A stretch of 64,000 nucleotides of DNA from Ruania suaedae (GCF_021049265.1 NZ_CP088018.1:806001-870000), one strand, 5' to 3'. Counted from the first letter of the stretch, positions 32,573 through 41,821 are shown. Program-made: numbers and translations. The notes: generated by a model from the letters alone, not told the origin.

Positions 32573-35500
32573 TCACGCGCTGTGGCGTCCCGAGGTGGGC
32601 GTCTGCTCGGCAGCAGGTTCCTCCCCGGCCTCGAGGCGTCGGCGCTCGCCCCGCCGCTGCGCGATCAGGCACAGCACCGGCACCAGCAGCAGGGTCAGGA
32701 CCGTGGAGGTCACCAGGCCACCGATCACCACCAGCGCCAGCGGCTGGGAGATGAAGGCGCTGCCGCCGGTCAGGCCCAGTGCCATCGGGATCAGCGCGCC
32801 GATGGTGGCGGCGGCCGTCATCAGGATGGGCCGCAACCGGTGCCGGCCGCCCTCGGCGATCGCCTCGGCGAGCGGCATGCCCTGCCTGCGGTACTGGTTG
32901 ATGAGGTCGATCAGCACGATGGCGTTGGTGACGACCACGCCGACCAGCATCAGCGCCCCGATCATCGCCGCCACCCCGAGCGGGGTGCCGGTGATGAGCA
33001 GCATTGCGACCGCGCCGGTGGCGGCGAAGGGTACTGAGACCAGCAGGATCAGCGGCTGCACGAGCGAGTTGAACGTCGCCACCATCACCAGGTAGACGAT
33101 GAGGATCGAGGCCGCCAGGGCCAGCCCCAGCTGGCCGAAGGCCTCCTCCTGGTCGGCACTGACGCCGCCGATCTCGGCGCTGACCCCCTCGGGCAGGTCC
33201 ACCTCGTCCAGGGCGGCCTGCAGGTCTGCCGTCACCGCGCCCAGGTCCTCGGCGGTCGCGGTGGCGCTGACGGTGATGCTGCGCAGACCGTTCGCGCGGG
33301 TGATCTCCACCCGCTGCTCGACCACCGAGACCTCGGCCACCTGCTCCAGTGGGACCGGCCCGGCGGGTCCGGTGACCTCGAGCGCCTCGAGCGCGGCCAT
33401 GTCCTCGGGCGCCTGCCGCAGGTGCATCACGATGTCCTGACGGCCGGTCTCGGTGTTCAGCGAGCCGACCGTGGAGCCCTGCAGCGCGGCCGAGACGGCC
33501 TGGCCGATCTGTGCCTCGGTCAGGCCCAGCGCGGCCGCGGCCTCCCGGTCCACCGAGACGTTCACGGTCGGTAGGTCGGCAGCCAGGTTGGAGGTGACAT
33601 CGGTGGTGCCGTCGATGCTGCGGACCGCCTCGAGCACCTCCTGGGAGGCGGCGTCGACCGCTCCACCGTCGGCGCCGGAGACGATCACCTCGAGTCCGCT
33701 CAGGAAGCCGGCCGACATCCCGGCCGAGACGGTCAGCGTGCCGGCGCCCTCGAGCCGGTCGAGCTCCTCGCGCAGCTCTGCCTCTGCGGCCTCGGCGTCG
33801 GCCTCCAGGTCCAGCGTGAGGGAGAAGGTCGTGCCGTCGCCCCCGAAGAGGGCGGCTGCGCCGTCTCCGGAGCCGCCGGTGACCTGATAGGTCTCGACGG
33901 CGGGCAGATCGGCGATGACCTCCTCGACCACGGCGGCCGCCTCGTCGGCGGCGGCCAGCGAGGTCCCGGCAGGCAGCTCCTGGCTCACGCTGAGGGTGTT
34001 CTCGCCGGTGTTGCCGATGAAGTCCGTCTTCAGCTGGGTGGCCATGCCTGCGGTGCCGGCGAGGATGACGACGGCAGCGAGGATCGCCAGCCAGGGCCGG
34101 GTCAGGGCGCCACGCAGCACGCGCAGGTAGGAGCGCTGCACGGGTGTGCGTCGCTCGGCCAGCTCTACCGCCTCGCGGGCCTCCTCGGTGAGCTCGCCGG
34201 CCGGTGGGCGGACGAACCAGTAGGCCAGCGCGGGCACGATCGTCAGGGACACCAGTAGCGAGGCCAGCAGGGCGAGCGCGATCGTGAACGCGAAGGGCCG
34301 GAAGAGCTCGCCGACCATCCCGCCCACCAGGCCCATGGGGACGAACACGGCGGCGGTGGCCACGGTGGAGGAGGTGATCGCGCCGGCCACCTCGCGGACG
34401 GCGTCGATGATCGCCTGCACGCGGGACTTGCCGTAGCTGAGGTGCCTGCTGATGTTCTCGATGACCACGATCGAGTCGTCCACCACGCGCCCGATCGAGA
34501 CCGTCAGCGCTGCCAGGGTGAACAGGTTGAGGGAGAAGCCCACCACCTTCAGCCCGACGAGCGCGATGAGCAGGGAGAGGGGGATGGACAGGGCGGTGAC
34601 CGCCGTCGGGCGGATCTTGCGCAGGAACAGCAGGATGATGACGATCGCGAAGACCAGGCCCAGCAGGCCCTCCACGGTGAGGTCCTCCACCGACTGCTCG
34701 ATGAAGGGCGCCTGGTCGAAGACGACCACCACGGAGCCCTGCTCTCCGAGCGAGGCCTCGAAGTCGGCGAGGTGCTCGGCGACGGCCTCGGAGATCTCGA
34801 CCGTGTTGCCGTCGGGGGTCTTGGTGACGGCGATCCCGAAGGACTGCTCGCCGTCGGTGCGGGAGAAGGAGGAGGCCTCGGCCTGCTCGGCCGCGACCTC
34901 GGCGATCTCCTCGAGACGCACCGGGCCGTCCTCGCTCGGGATCGGCACCGCGGCGACGTCCTCGGCGGAGGTCAGTTCGGCGCCGGTCTGCACCGACATG
35001 GTGCGGTCGTCGGAGGTGATCTCACCACCGGGGATCACCACGCCGCTGGCCTGCAGCGCGCCCTGCACGGCGTCGGGCGTCAGGCCGGCGGCGGCCATGG
35101 CGGCCGCGTCGATGTCGATGCGGACCTGCTCGTCCTGGACGCCGCTGAGCTGGACGTCACGCACGCCGTCGATCCTTTCGATCTCGGGGATGATGGCCGT
35201 GCGCAGCACCTCCACCGCGGCGTCGGGATCATCGGTGGCGGCGACCGAGAGCTGGATCACCGGCAGATCGTCCAGGCTGCCGGCGATCACCTGGGTGTCG
35301 GCGTCCTCCGGCAGGGCGTTGCTCAGCCGGCTCACCGCTGCCTGCAGCTCCTGCTGGGCGTTGGTGACGTCCGTGCCGTACTCGAGCTCGAGCAGGACCG
35401 CGGAGACGTTGGCCGAGGAGGTGGAGCTGGTCTGCTCCAGCCCGGTCACCGCCCCCGCCGCCTGCTCGATGGTGTCGGTGACCTGGTTCTCGACCACCTC

Positions 35501-35671
35501 CGGGGAGGCACCCGGGTAGGTGGTGATCGCGGCGACCACCGGGAGGTTCAGCGGCGGCATCAACTCCTGCTTCAGCGCCGTCGTCGACCACAGCCCGGCG
35601 GCGACGGCGATCAGGGTCGCGAGCGCCACGAGCGCGCGGTTGGCCAGGCTGAAGCGGGCGAGAGCGGACAT
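32573..35671 (-). CDS. RND efflux transporter (AcrB/SwrC-like)
   Basis: A 1032-residue RND pump of the HAE1/AcrB type. The order is TM1 (residues 10-30), a porter loop to about 330, TMs 2-7 with the proton-relay motif around GRVVDDSIVVIENI, a second porter loop, and TMs 8-12 ending with GVVVTNAIVLIDLINQYR. In Gram-positive bacteria such single-component pumps export surfactin-like or other amphipathic drugs, as SwrC does in Bacillus. No membrane-fusion or outer-membrane partner is expected or seen. It is divergent from the MarR gene and is probably repressed by it through the palindromes at 35708-35730. The two-component genes follow 12 bases downstream. Confidence 0.93.
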   Translation of the reverse strand: MSALARFSLANRALVALATLIAVAAGLWSTTALKQELMPPLNLPVVAAITTYPGASPEVVENQVTDTIEQAAGAVTGLEQTSSTSSANVSAVLLELEYGTDVTNAQQELQAAVSRLSNALPEDADTQVIAGSLDDLPVIQLSVAATDDPDAAVEVLRTAIIPEIERIDGVRDVQLSGVQDEQVRIDIDAAAMAAAGLTPDAVQGALQASGVVIPGGEITSDDRTMSVQTGAELTSAEDVAAVPIPSEDGPVRLEEIAEVAAEQAEASSFSRTDGEQSFGIAVTKTPDGNTVEISEAVAEHLADFEASLGEQGSVVVVFDQAPFIEQSVEDLTVEGLLGLVFAIVIILLFLRKIRPTAVTALSIPLSLLIALVGLKVVGFSLNLFTLAALTVSIGRVVDDSIVVIENISRHLSYGKSRVQAIIDAVREVAGAITSSTVATAAVFVPMGLVGGMVGELFRPFAFTIALALLASLLVSLTIVPALAYWFVRPPAGELTEEAREAVELAERRTPVQRSYLRVLRGALTRPWLAILAAVVILAGTAGMATQLKTDFIGNTGENTLSVSQELPAGTSLAAADEAAAVVEEVIADLPAVETYQVTGGSGDGAAALFGGDGTTFSLTLDLEADAEAAEAELREELDRLEGAGTLTVSAGMSAGFLSGLEVIVSGADGGAVDAASQEVLEAVRSIDGTTDVTSNLAADLPTVNVSVDREAAAALGLTEAQIGQAVSAALQGSTVGSLNTETGRQDIVMHLRQAPEDMAALEALEVTGPAGPVPLEQVAEVSVVEQRVEITRANGLRSITVSATATAEDLGAVTADLQAALDEVDLPEGVSAEIGGVSADQEEAFGQLGLALAASILIVYLVMVATFNSLVQPLILLVSVPFAATGAVAMLLITGTPLGVAAMIGALMLVGVVVTNAIVLIDLINQYRRQGMPLAEAIAEGGRHRLRPILMTAAATIGALIPMALGLTGGSAFISQPLALVVIGGLVTSTVLTLLLVPVLCLIAQRRGERRRLEAGEEPAAEQTPTSGRHSA

Positions 35672-35707
35672 CGGGGCTCCGGATGTGAGAGTCTGGGAGA
35701 GACATCG

Positions 35708-35730
35708 TTAGCCAGAGGCTAATCATTAGC
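35708..35730. promoter_or_regulatory. Overlapping palindromes, likely MarR operator
   Basis: TTAGCC-AGA-GGCTAA (35708-35722) and GCTAAT-C-ATTAGC (35718-35730) share a half site, so three TTAGC half sites lie in 23 bases between the divergent RND and MarR genes. The placement and AT-rich palindrome suit repression of both promoters by MarR. Confidence 0.65.
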
Positions 35731-35748
35731 GTCAAGCGAAGGTATCAC

Positions 35749-36183
35749 GTGGACAGCCGCCATCAGCTCGTGCACCAGGTGCTCACAGCGCACGAGGAGA
35801 CCTCGCGGCTGCTGCTCAAGGAGGACCTGTCGACGCTGTTCGACGCCACCCTCACCGTGCCGCAGATCCAGCTGCTGGCACTGCTCTACCGGGATGGTCC
35901 GACGAGCGGGCACGCGGTGGCTGAGCACCTGGGCGTCTCCACCCCGACCGTCTCGGGGATGGTGGACCGGCTCGAGGGGCAGGGGATGGTCGAGCGCCGC
36001 GCCGACCCTGCCGACCGCCGGGTGCGCCTGATCGCGCTGACCGGTGCGGGGGAGCAGCGGGTGGCCTCGGTGCACGAGGCGGGCTGGCGGATCGGACGCG
36101 AGCTGATGGAACGGATGGAACTCGACGACCTCCGGGCGCTCGCCCGCGGGATGGACGCCCTGGCGCGGGCCGCTCGTTCCTAG
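35749..36183 (+). CDS. MarR-family transcriptional regulator
   Basis: A 144-residue MarR protein. The winged helix spans residues 35-110: the recognition helix is in SGHAVAEHLGVSTPTVSGMVDRLE and the wing has the DPADRRVRLIALT sequence, including the conserved D-R pair. The GTG start at 35749 has GAAGG 6 bases upstream. It is divergent from the RND pump, and the probable operator lies 18-40 bases upstream of its start, so it likely represses both itself and the pump and is released by a drug-like ligand. It ends 7 bases from a convergent lipoprotein gene. Confidence 0.92.
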   Translation: MDSRHQLVHQVLTAHEETSRLLLKEDLSTLFDATLTVPQIQLLALLYRDGPTSGHAVAEHLGVSTPTVSGMVDRLEGQGMVERRADPADRRVRLIALTGAGEQRVASVHEAGWRIGRELMERMELDDLRALARGMDALARAARS

Positions 36184-36190
36184 CCCGGCC

Positions 36191-36772
36191 TCAGCGGCAG
36201 GCGATCGTCTCCGCCGGTACCTCGAGCTCGAACTCGATGCTCACCGTCTCGGTCTGGGTGAGGCTGTCCATCAATGTGGCCGTGCCCCGCACGCTCGTGG
36301 CGTCGAGCTCCACGACGGCGTCCTGCGGGCCGCCGTAGACGCCTTCCGGGCCCGACCAGGAGACGTCGTCATAGGGCGTGCCGGCCAGTTCCTGCACGTA
36401 GACGTCGACCTGGGTGCGCTCGCCCTCGTGCTCGCCGAAGCCCTGCAGCTCGAGCTCGCGGTCCACGGCCCCGTCCTGCAGCGGTTCGCAGTTGCGCAGC
36501 TCGGTGATCTCGTACTCGACGCCGTCGACGCTCACCGTTCCTGCCGCGGAGCCGACGGCCGGCTCCTCCTCGACCGTCGGCTCCTCGGCGGCGTCGGTCT
36601 CTGCTGTCTCCTCGGTGGCGGCGTCCTCGGTGGCGTCCTCGGCAGGGACCTCGGTGGCGGCCCCTGCCTGGTCGCCGGCGCCGGGCTCCGCGTCCGGCGA
36701 GGTGCAGGCGGCCAGGCCCAGCAGCAGGACGATTCCGGCTGCGGCCGGCGCGTGGCGCAGGGTCGATCGCAT
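36191..36772 (-). CDS. Putative lipoprotein with acidic linker
   Basis: A 193-residue exported lipoprotein of unknown function. The signal peptide ends in the lipobox LAAC (Cys about residue 23). The next 55 residues are an unstructured acidic Ala/Glu/Thr stretch (EDATEDAATEETAETD), then comes a small globular domain of about 110 residues with two Cys (LRNCEP and the C-terminal IACR) that may form a disulfide. The start ATG 36772 is chosen because GAGGAG lies 7 bases upstream. It follows another lipoprotein gene by 20 bases on the same strand. No known domain is recognised. Confidence 0.8.
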   Translation of the reverse strand: MRSTLRHAPAAAGIVLLLGLAACTSPDAEPGAGDQAGAATEVPAEDATEDAATEETAETDAAEEPTVEEEPAVGSAAGTVSVDGVEYEITELRNCEPLQDGAVDRELELQGFGEHEGERTQVDVYVQELAGTPYDDVSWSGPEGVYGGPQDAVVELDATSVRGTATLMDSLTQTETVSIEFELEVPAETIACR

Positions 36773-36792
36773 CGTGTGTCTCCTCAGCATGG

Positions 36793-37470
36793 TCACGGGC
36801 AGGTGACGGCGGCGACGAAGTCGCCCAGCAGGGGGTCCTCCGCGCCAGGTAGCGGGTCGAGTGATCCGGTCGCGCTCGCCTCGGTGCCGGCTAACCGGAT
36901 GAGCGGAGTGCTCCCGCTGCCCTCGAGCCATTCGACCTCCTCGCCCTCCTCGCGCTGGGCGGTCGCGGTGGAGATGTCGTTCAGCTCGCGCTGCTCGGTA
37001 CCCCCGATGAGGGTGAGGCGCACGTACTCGTCCTCCCAGGCCCAGCCGATCCCGGAGCCGATGGTGCGACTCCACGCGAGCTCGGTGGGCCCGTGCGCGG
37101 TCTCGCCCCGTGCCACCACCTCGAACACACCGGCGTCCGGAGCGTCCTCGATACGGCAGCTCACCTCGTCGAAGTCCAACCGCTCACCGGCCACCTCGAT
37201 GTAGGCCCGCCCGGCCTCAGCGGGATGGACGTCCCCGTGCAGGCTCTCGGCGAACAGCACGTCAAGATAGTCGGCCGTCGCAGCGTCCTGCTGCTCCTGC
37301 TGCTCCGACGCCTCGGCCTCGGTCACGTCGGCGTCATCGGCCTCGGACCCCTCGGCGACGTTCCCCGCCTGCGTATCCGGTGCGGGAGCGGCCTCGGAGC
37401 AGGCGGCCAGACCACCTGCCAGGGCGAGGACCGCGACGGCACGGCTCGCGTGACGGCGCGCGCCCGTCAT
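36793..37470 (-). CDS. Putative lipoprotein with acidic linker
   Basis: A 225-residue exported lipoprotein, also of unknown function. The signal peptide ends in lipobox GLAACS (Cys about residue 24). An acidic Glu/Asp/Gln linker follows (VTEAEASEQQEQQ), then a globular domain of about 150 residues with Cys in EVSCRIED and at the C-terminus (AAVTCP), the same two-Cys layout as the next gene. Its start overlaps the LRR gene stop by 4 bases (ATGA), so the surface protein and the two lipoproteins are one operon. Homology between the two lipoprotein domains is not obvious by eye. Confidence 0.8.
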   Translation of the reverse strand: MTGARRHASRAVAVLALAGGLAACSEAAPAPDTQAGNVAEGSEADDADVTEAEASEQQEQQDAATADYLDVLFAESLHGDVHPAEAGRAYIEVAGERLDFDEVSCRIEDAPDAGVFEVVARGETAHGPTELAWSRTIGSGIGWAWEDEYVRLTLIGGTEQRELNDISTATAQREEGEEVEWLEGSGSTPLIRLAGTEASATGSLDPLPGAEDPLLGDFVAAVTCP

Positions 37471-39059
37471 CGCAGGCTCCTTCGCATGCCTCGCTGGGCG
37501 AGCAGCACGACCAGGGACCCGAGGCTCACCAGCGTGACCATCGCAACGAGCAGGTGCCCGTCGGTACCGGTCTCGGCGAGCGTCCCGGTGGTCGCGGTGG
37601 GTGGGCCTTCGGGGACTCCGGGGGTGGCCGGCTCGACCGTAGGCTCGGTGGGCTGGGGTCCGGTCGCGGCCGGGATCACCTCGATGACGACGGCGTCGCT
37701 CACCCCCGACGCATGAGTGCCCGTGATCGTGTGGTCGCTGGCCGTCGGGAACGTGACCTGATCCGCGTCGACCTCATCGGTGGCGACGTCGGAGGTGAAG
37801 ACAGTCTCGGCGGTGACATCGCCTAGGGAGACGCCCTCGTCGTCGAAGCCCTCTGCGGTGAGGGTCACGGTCTCGCCTTCGTCGACCGTCGTGGCCGAGG
37901 CGCGTACCTCGATGCTCGCCAAGGAAGCCGGGGGAAGCGCCCAGAGGGCGGTCAGGGTGGTGTCCCCGAACAGCAGATCGCCGGGTGCCCACGGGGTGGG
38001 TCCGCCCGGGGTGGCCGCATCATCGGCCGACCAACCGGCGAACTCCCGCTCGGGGTGCACGGGATCGGGCAGCACATCCGCCGGCACCGTGGCAGCAGGT
38101 CCACCATCGGTGACCTGGTCCAGCGCCAGGGAGAACGGCGCGGGCATCGGCACGACTCCGGTCGGGTCGACCGTCACGACCTCGATGACGGGAACCGTGC
38201 GGTGACCGAACCAGGTGGGGCTCGGGAAGCCGCCCTCGCCGGCCTGCTCGGCGCCGTACCGCCACGGGAACTCGACCGTCACCTCGGACTGCTCCTGCGG
38301 GCCGCTGAACGGGTCGGTGCCGGCCAGGGGCGCCGGCCCCGCAAAGACGACCGTCCGTAGCTGCGGGTTCTCGGCGAAGACTGCCGCTCCGAGCTCGGTG
38401 ACGGAGGCGGGGATGGTGACCTCGCTGAGCGAGTTCGTGGCGAACGCCTCCTCCTCGATGACCGTGACGCCGCCGGGGATGACCACCTCGGTGAGCTCGT
38501 TGAACCAGAACGCCCCGGCCTCGATCGTGGTCAGCGAGTCCGGCAGCGACAGTGTGGCGATCTCGTTGGCGGAGAATGCGCTGATGGCGACGTGGGTCAG
38601 CCCGCTCAGGTGACCCAGATCGAGGCCGGTCAGATCGTTCCGCGTGAAGGCATAGGAACCGATGCTGGTCAGCGCGGCGGGCAGGTCCACCGAGGTGAGC
38701 CTGTTGTGGGCGAATGCCGAGGTCTCGATGCTGGTCAGGGTCTGCGGCATCTCCACGGACTCCAGCCCCACGGCGCGGAACGCCTGGAAGCCGACGGAGG
38801 TGACCGGCACGTCCTGGCCGTCGATGGTGACCTGGTCGGCGATGGTCAGGTGGGGGTGGTCGGCATTGTCCGCCTCGGTGTAACCGACGGCGATCGCACC
38901 GAGGGTGGCATCGGCCGGATCGGCGAGCTCATAGGTCACGCCGTCGACATCGGTGTCGGCTGCGTGTGCCGGGGCAACACCCAGCAGCGCGGCGAGGGGC
39001 AGGAGCAGGGCCGTGACGGCCAGGCGGAGGCGCAGGCTTCCGCGGCGACGAGCAGACAT
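37467..39059 (-). CDS. BspA-like LRR cell-surface protein with LAETG sorting signal
   Basis: A 530-residue wall-anchored protein. An N-terminal signal peptide (to about residue 34) is followed by six to seven BspA-type leucine-rich repeats (LRR_5, units like LTSIETSAFAHNRLTSVDLP) to about residue 240, an InlB-type repeat (PERE FAGWSADD region), an Ig-like beta domain (ASIEVRASATTVDEGETVTL) and a Pro/Thr-rich stalk. The C-terminus is LAETG, a hydrophobic helix and RRSLR, a sortase signal with Ala at position 2. BspA-type LRRs often mediate adhesion or binding to host or matrix. The LuxR regulator is divergent, with 112 bases between the starts. No sortase gene is in the window. Confidence 0.88.
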   Translation of the reverse strand: MSARRRGSLRLRLAVTALLLPLAALLGVAPAHAADTDVDGVTYELADPADATLGAIAVGYTEADNADHPHLTIADQVTIDGQDVPVTSVGFQAFRAVGLESVEMPQTLTSIETSAFAHNRLTSVDLPAALTSIGSYAFTRNDLTGLDLGHLSGLTHVAISAFSANEIATLSLPDSLTTIEAGAFWFNELTEVVIPGGVTVIEEEAFATNSLSEVTIPASVTELGAAVFAENPQLRTVVFAGPAPLAGTDPFSGPQEQSEVTVEFPWRYGAEQAGEGGFPSPTWFGHRTVPVIEVVTVDPTGVVPMPAPFSLALDQVTDGGPAATVPADVLPDPVHPEREFAGWSADDAATPGGPTPWAPGDLLFGDTTLTALWALPPASLASIEVRASATTVDEGETVTLTAEGFDDEGVSLGDVTAETVFTSDVATDEVDADQVTFPTASDHTITGTHASGVSDAVVIEVIPAATGPQPTEPTVEPATPGVPEGPPTATTGTLAETGTDGHLLVAMVTLVSLGSLVVLLAQRGMRRSLR

Positions 39060-39123
39060 GGGACCCTTCCGGGTGGATCGACTGTACGAGCGTCGAACAC
39101 GATAGGTTGGCTGCAGGCTGAGG

Positions 39124-39148
39124 GCGATGGTCAAAGAATGACCATCGC
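39124..39148. promoter_or_regulatory. Perfect 10-bp inverted repeat upstream of LuxR gene
   Basis: GCGATGGTCA (39124-39133), a 5-base spacer AAGAA, and TGACCATCGC (39139-39148). It lies 24 bases before the regulator's GTG start and 65 bases from the divergent LRR start. It may be an operator for the regulator or a 5' UTR hairpin. Confidence 0.5.
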
Positions 39149-39171
39149 GGGTGGAGGGCGGGAGGGTATCC

Positions 39172-41778
39172 GTGCCGGACGATCGGACGGTCACGTCGAA
39201 CGACGCCGAACGGCTCGGGGAGGTGCTGGCCGAGCGTCGAGCGCTGCTGCTCACCGGTCCAGCAGGAGTGGGGAAGTCCCACCTCCTGCGAGCCCTGGCC
39301 GGCCGGCTCGAGGAGGCGGGACGCGCGGCGCCGCTGCTGATGCCGAACAGCCTGGGCCGGGGCATCCCGCTGGGCGTCTTCGCCGGCATGCTCGATCTGC
39401 CCCCGACGGCGCTGAGCTCGCCGATCGCGGTGATCGATGCCTTCTCCCGGCACCGGTCCTCGAGTGTGCTGCTGGTCGATGACGTCGAGCACCTCGACGA
39501 GGCATCCGCCTGGGTCGTGGCGCATCTCGCCGGGACAGCCCGGATGCAGGTGGTCCTCGCGGCGCGGTCGATGGACCAGGTGCCGCCCGTCGTCCACGAG
39601 CTCTACGACCGCGGCGAGCTGGCCTCGGCGGGAGTCGAGGAGCTCGGCACCGCGGAAGCGAGCGAACTGGCTGTCCGGATCGCCGGCGGGAGGCTCACGC
39701 CCACTGCGGCGGCCGCGATCCTCGCCGCCGCGGGCGGGAACCCGCTGCACCTGCGCGAGCTCGTGCGCGGCACGCTCGCCGACGGGCGGCTGGTGGCGAC
39801 CGAGCACGGCTGGGACCTGCAGGGCGAACCGGCTCTGACGCCTCGCCTGGCCCAGCTGATCGGCACACGGTTCGACCCTCTCGACGAGGCAGCCCTGGAC
39901 GCGGCTGCCGTGATCGCCATCGCGGGGGAGTGCCCGGCCGGGGCCGTCGACGCCGATGACCGCCGGCGACTGGCCCGGGCCGGCGTGATCGAGACCGACG
40001 GCGAGGGGTGGCTGCGGATGAGCCACGCCCTGGACGGTGAGTACCTGCGCTCGCGCTGTTCAGCGGCGCTCTGGCGCGACCTGACCGTCGAGGCGGTCGC
40101 TGCCCTGCGCTCGGCGGATGCGACCTCGCGCCCGGCTGCGGCGAGGCGGGCAGATCTGCTGGCCCTCGACCACGGCCTCCCGGTCGACGGCGAGGCCGTG
40201 CTTGCCCTGGCGGCGCACGCCTTGGCCGCTTCCGAGGAACCCTTGGCACTGCGCGCGGCCGAAGCCGTGCTCCGGGACGCCCCGGATGAGCCCGAGGCGC
40301 TGAGGATCGCCGGTCAGGCGTGCTCGGCTCTCGGCCGCACCGACGAGGCGGACGCCTTCCTCGACGACGCCCAGCGCCGAGCGAGGACGCAGACCGAGCG
40401 TGCCGCCGCCGCGCTCGCCTGCGCCAACCATCGCGGCCTGGCCCACCACGACGCCCCCGCGGCGCTCGCGGTGCTCGAACGCGCGCTCGCCGAGGTCGAG
40501 CACGCCGGGTCGGCGTTGCCGCTCCGGCTGGCTGCCGGGCGCTGGGCGGCAGTGGCCGGGCTGGCCGCGGCCCCCGTACCCGGGCCTGGTCCGGAGGCAC
40601 GCGGCGTGACGGAGGTCCTGGGTCTGGTCACCCTCACCCTCGGCGGGGTGATCTCCGGACCGCTGCAGGAGACCGGTCAGCTGCTGACCCAGCTGCGCCG
40701 GGTCCCTGCCGAGGTGCTCCAGGCGGCGCCGGGCGCGGCGATGCTGACCGAGCTGGCCGCCGTCATGACCCTTTCGTTCACCGGGGATGTGGTGGCGACC
40801 CGGGCGCGGTTGGAGCGTCTGCTCTCCGGCTCCGGCGAGATGCCCGCCGAGGCTGTGGGCACGTGGGAGTACGCGCTGGGTTTCGTGGAACTGCTCTCGG
40901 CCGACGCCGAACGCGCGCATGCCCTCGCCGAGGCCGCGACCGAGCATCTGCGATGGCGCGACCCGGCCGGGCTGCTTCCCGCGGCCCAGGCGCTCGCCGG
41001 GGCTGCCGCGCTCGCCACCGGTCGTCAGGCCGAGGCGGTCCGCGCCCTCGAGGCCGTTCCGGCGGCCGCGCGCACCGATCCGAAGGTGGTGATGCTGACG
41101 GCGTGGGCCGACGCCTGGCAGGCCCGGACGGACCGCCGGCCCGATCAGGCGGCCGACCTCCTGCTGGAGGGCGCCGAGACACTGCTGAGCGTGCAGCACA
41201 CCTACTTTGCCGGAATGCTCGCGCACTGCGCGGTGCGCTGCGGCCGCCGCGTCGAGGACGCCGTCGGACTGCTACGCAGCGTCCGCGCTGCGGCCGGCGG
41301 TGGGCTCCTGGAGCTGCTCACCCGGCACGCCCAGGCAGTCCTCGCCGAGGACGCCCAGGCACTGGCGACCACTGCCGAGGAAGCGCTCGAGCTCGGCCTG
41401 GTGGTCACCGCGATCGACACCCGGCTCTGGCTGGCCGACGAGTGCGGCGTCGCCGGTGAGCTCCGGGCCCGCCGGTCCCGGGCGGTGGCCGAGCAGCTGC
41501 GCGCCGAGCACCCGGGCGCGGCGCTGTGGCGCGCCGGCCCGGATCGCTCGGCCAGGCTCAGTGCGCGCGAGCTGCAGGTGGCGCAGCTGGCGGCGCAGCG
41601 CCTGACCTCCAAGGAGATCGCCGCCGCGAACGGGGTATCGGTGAACACCGTCTCGAACCAGTTGGCGTCGGCCTTCCGCAAGCTCGGGGTCTCGACCCGC
41701 GCGGAGCTGCGCGAGGTGCTGGGCGCTGGGAGCGACGGTCCCGCGCCGGGCTCGCTGACGGGACGATCGGAGCCCTGA
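39172..41778 (+). CDS. STAND/LuxR-family (MalT-like) transcriptional regulator
   Basis: An 868-residue large LuxR regulator. An N-terminal P-loop module has Walker A GPAGVGKS and Walker B VLLVDDVEHLDEAS; a long helical (TPR-like) region follows from about residue 320. The C-terminal LuxR DNA-binding domain reads LSARELQVAQLAAQRLTSKE with recognition helix VNTVSNQLASAFRKLG. The GTG start at 39172 has GGAGGG 5 bases upstream (39161-39166), which sets it apart from an in-frame GTG at 39151. It is divergent from the LRR/lipoprotein operon and is the best candidate for its controller. The inducing ligand is unknown. Confidence 0.9.
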   Translation: MPDDRTVTSNDAERLGEVLAERRALLLTGPAGVGKSHLLRALAGRLEEAGRAAPLLMPNSLGRGIPLGVFAGMLDLPPTALSSPIAVIDAFSRHRSSSVLLVDDVEHLDEASAWVVAHLAGTARMQVVLAARSMDQVPPVVHELYDRGELASAGVEELGTAEASELAVRIAGGRLTPTAAAAILAAAGGNPLHLRELVRGTLADGRLVATEHGWDLQGEPALTPRLAQLIGTRFDPLDEAALDAAAVIAIAGECPAGAVDADDRRRLARAGVIETDGEGWLRMSHALDGEYLRSRCSAALWRDLTVEAVAALRSADATSRPAAARRADLLALDHGLPVDGEAVLALAAHALAASEEPLALRAAEAVLRDAPDEPEALRIAGQACSALGRTDEADAFLDDAQRRARTQTERAAAALACANHRGLAHHDAPAALAVLERALAEVEHAGSALPLRLAAGRWAAVAGLAAAPVPGPGPEARGVTEVLGLVTLTLGGVISGPLQETGQLLTQLRRVPAEVLQAAPGAAMLTELAAVMTLSFTGDVVATRARLERLLSGSGEMPAEAVGTWEYALGFVELLSADAERAHALAEAATEHLRWRDPAGLLPAAQALAGAAALATGRQAEAVRALEAVPAAARTDPKVVMLTAWADAWQARTDRRPDQAADLLLEGAETLLSVQHTYFAGMLAHCAVRCGRRVEDAVGLLRSVRAAAGGGLLELLTRHAQAVLAEDAQALATTAEEALELGLVVTAIDTRLWLADECGVAGELRARRSRAVAEQLRAEHPGAALWRAGPDRSARLSARELQVAQLAAQRLTSKEIAAANGVSVNTVSNQLASAFRKLGVSTRAELREVLGAGSDGPAPGSLTGRSEP

Positions 41779-41821
41779 GCTCGCTCGCTCAGGATCGCCG
41801 CGGGGTCCACGGCGGTCAGCG

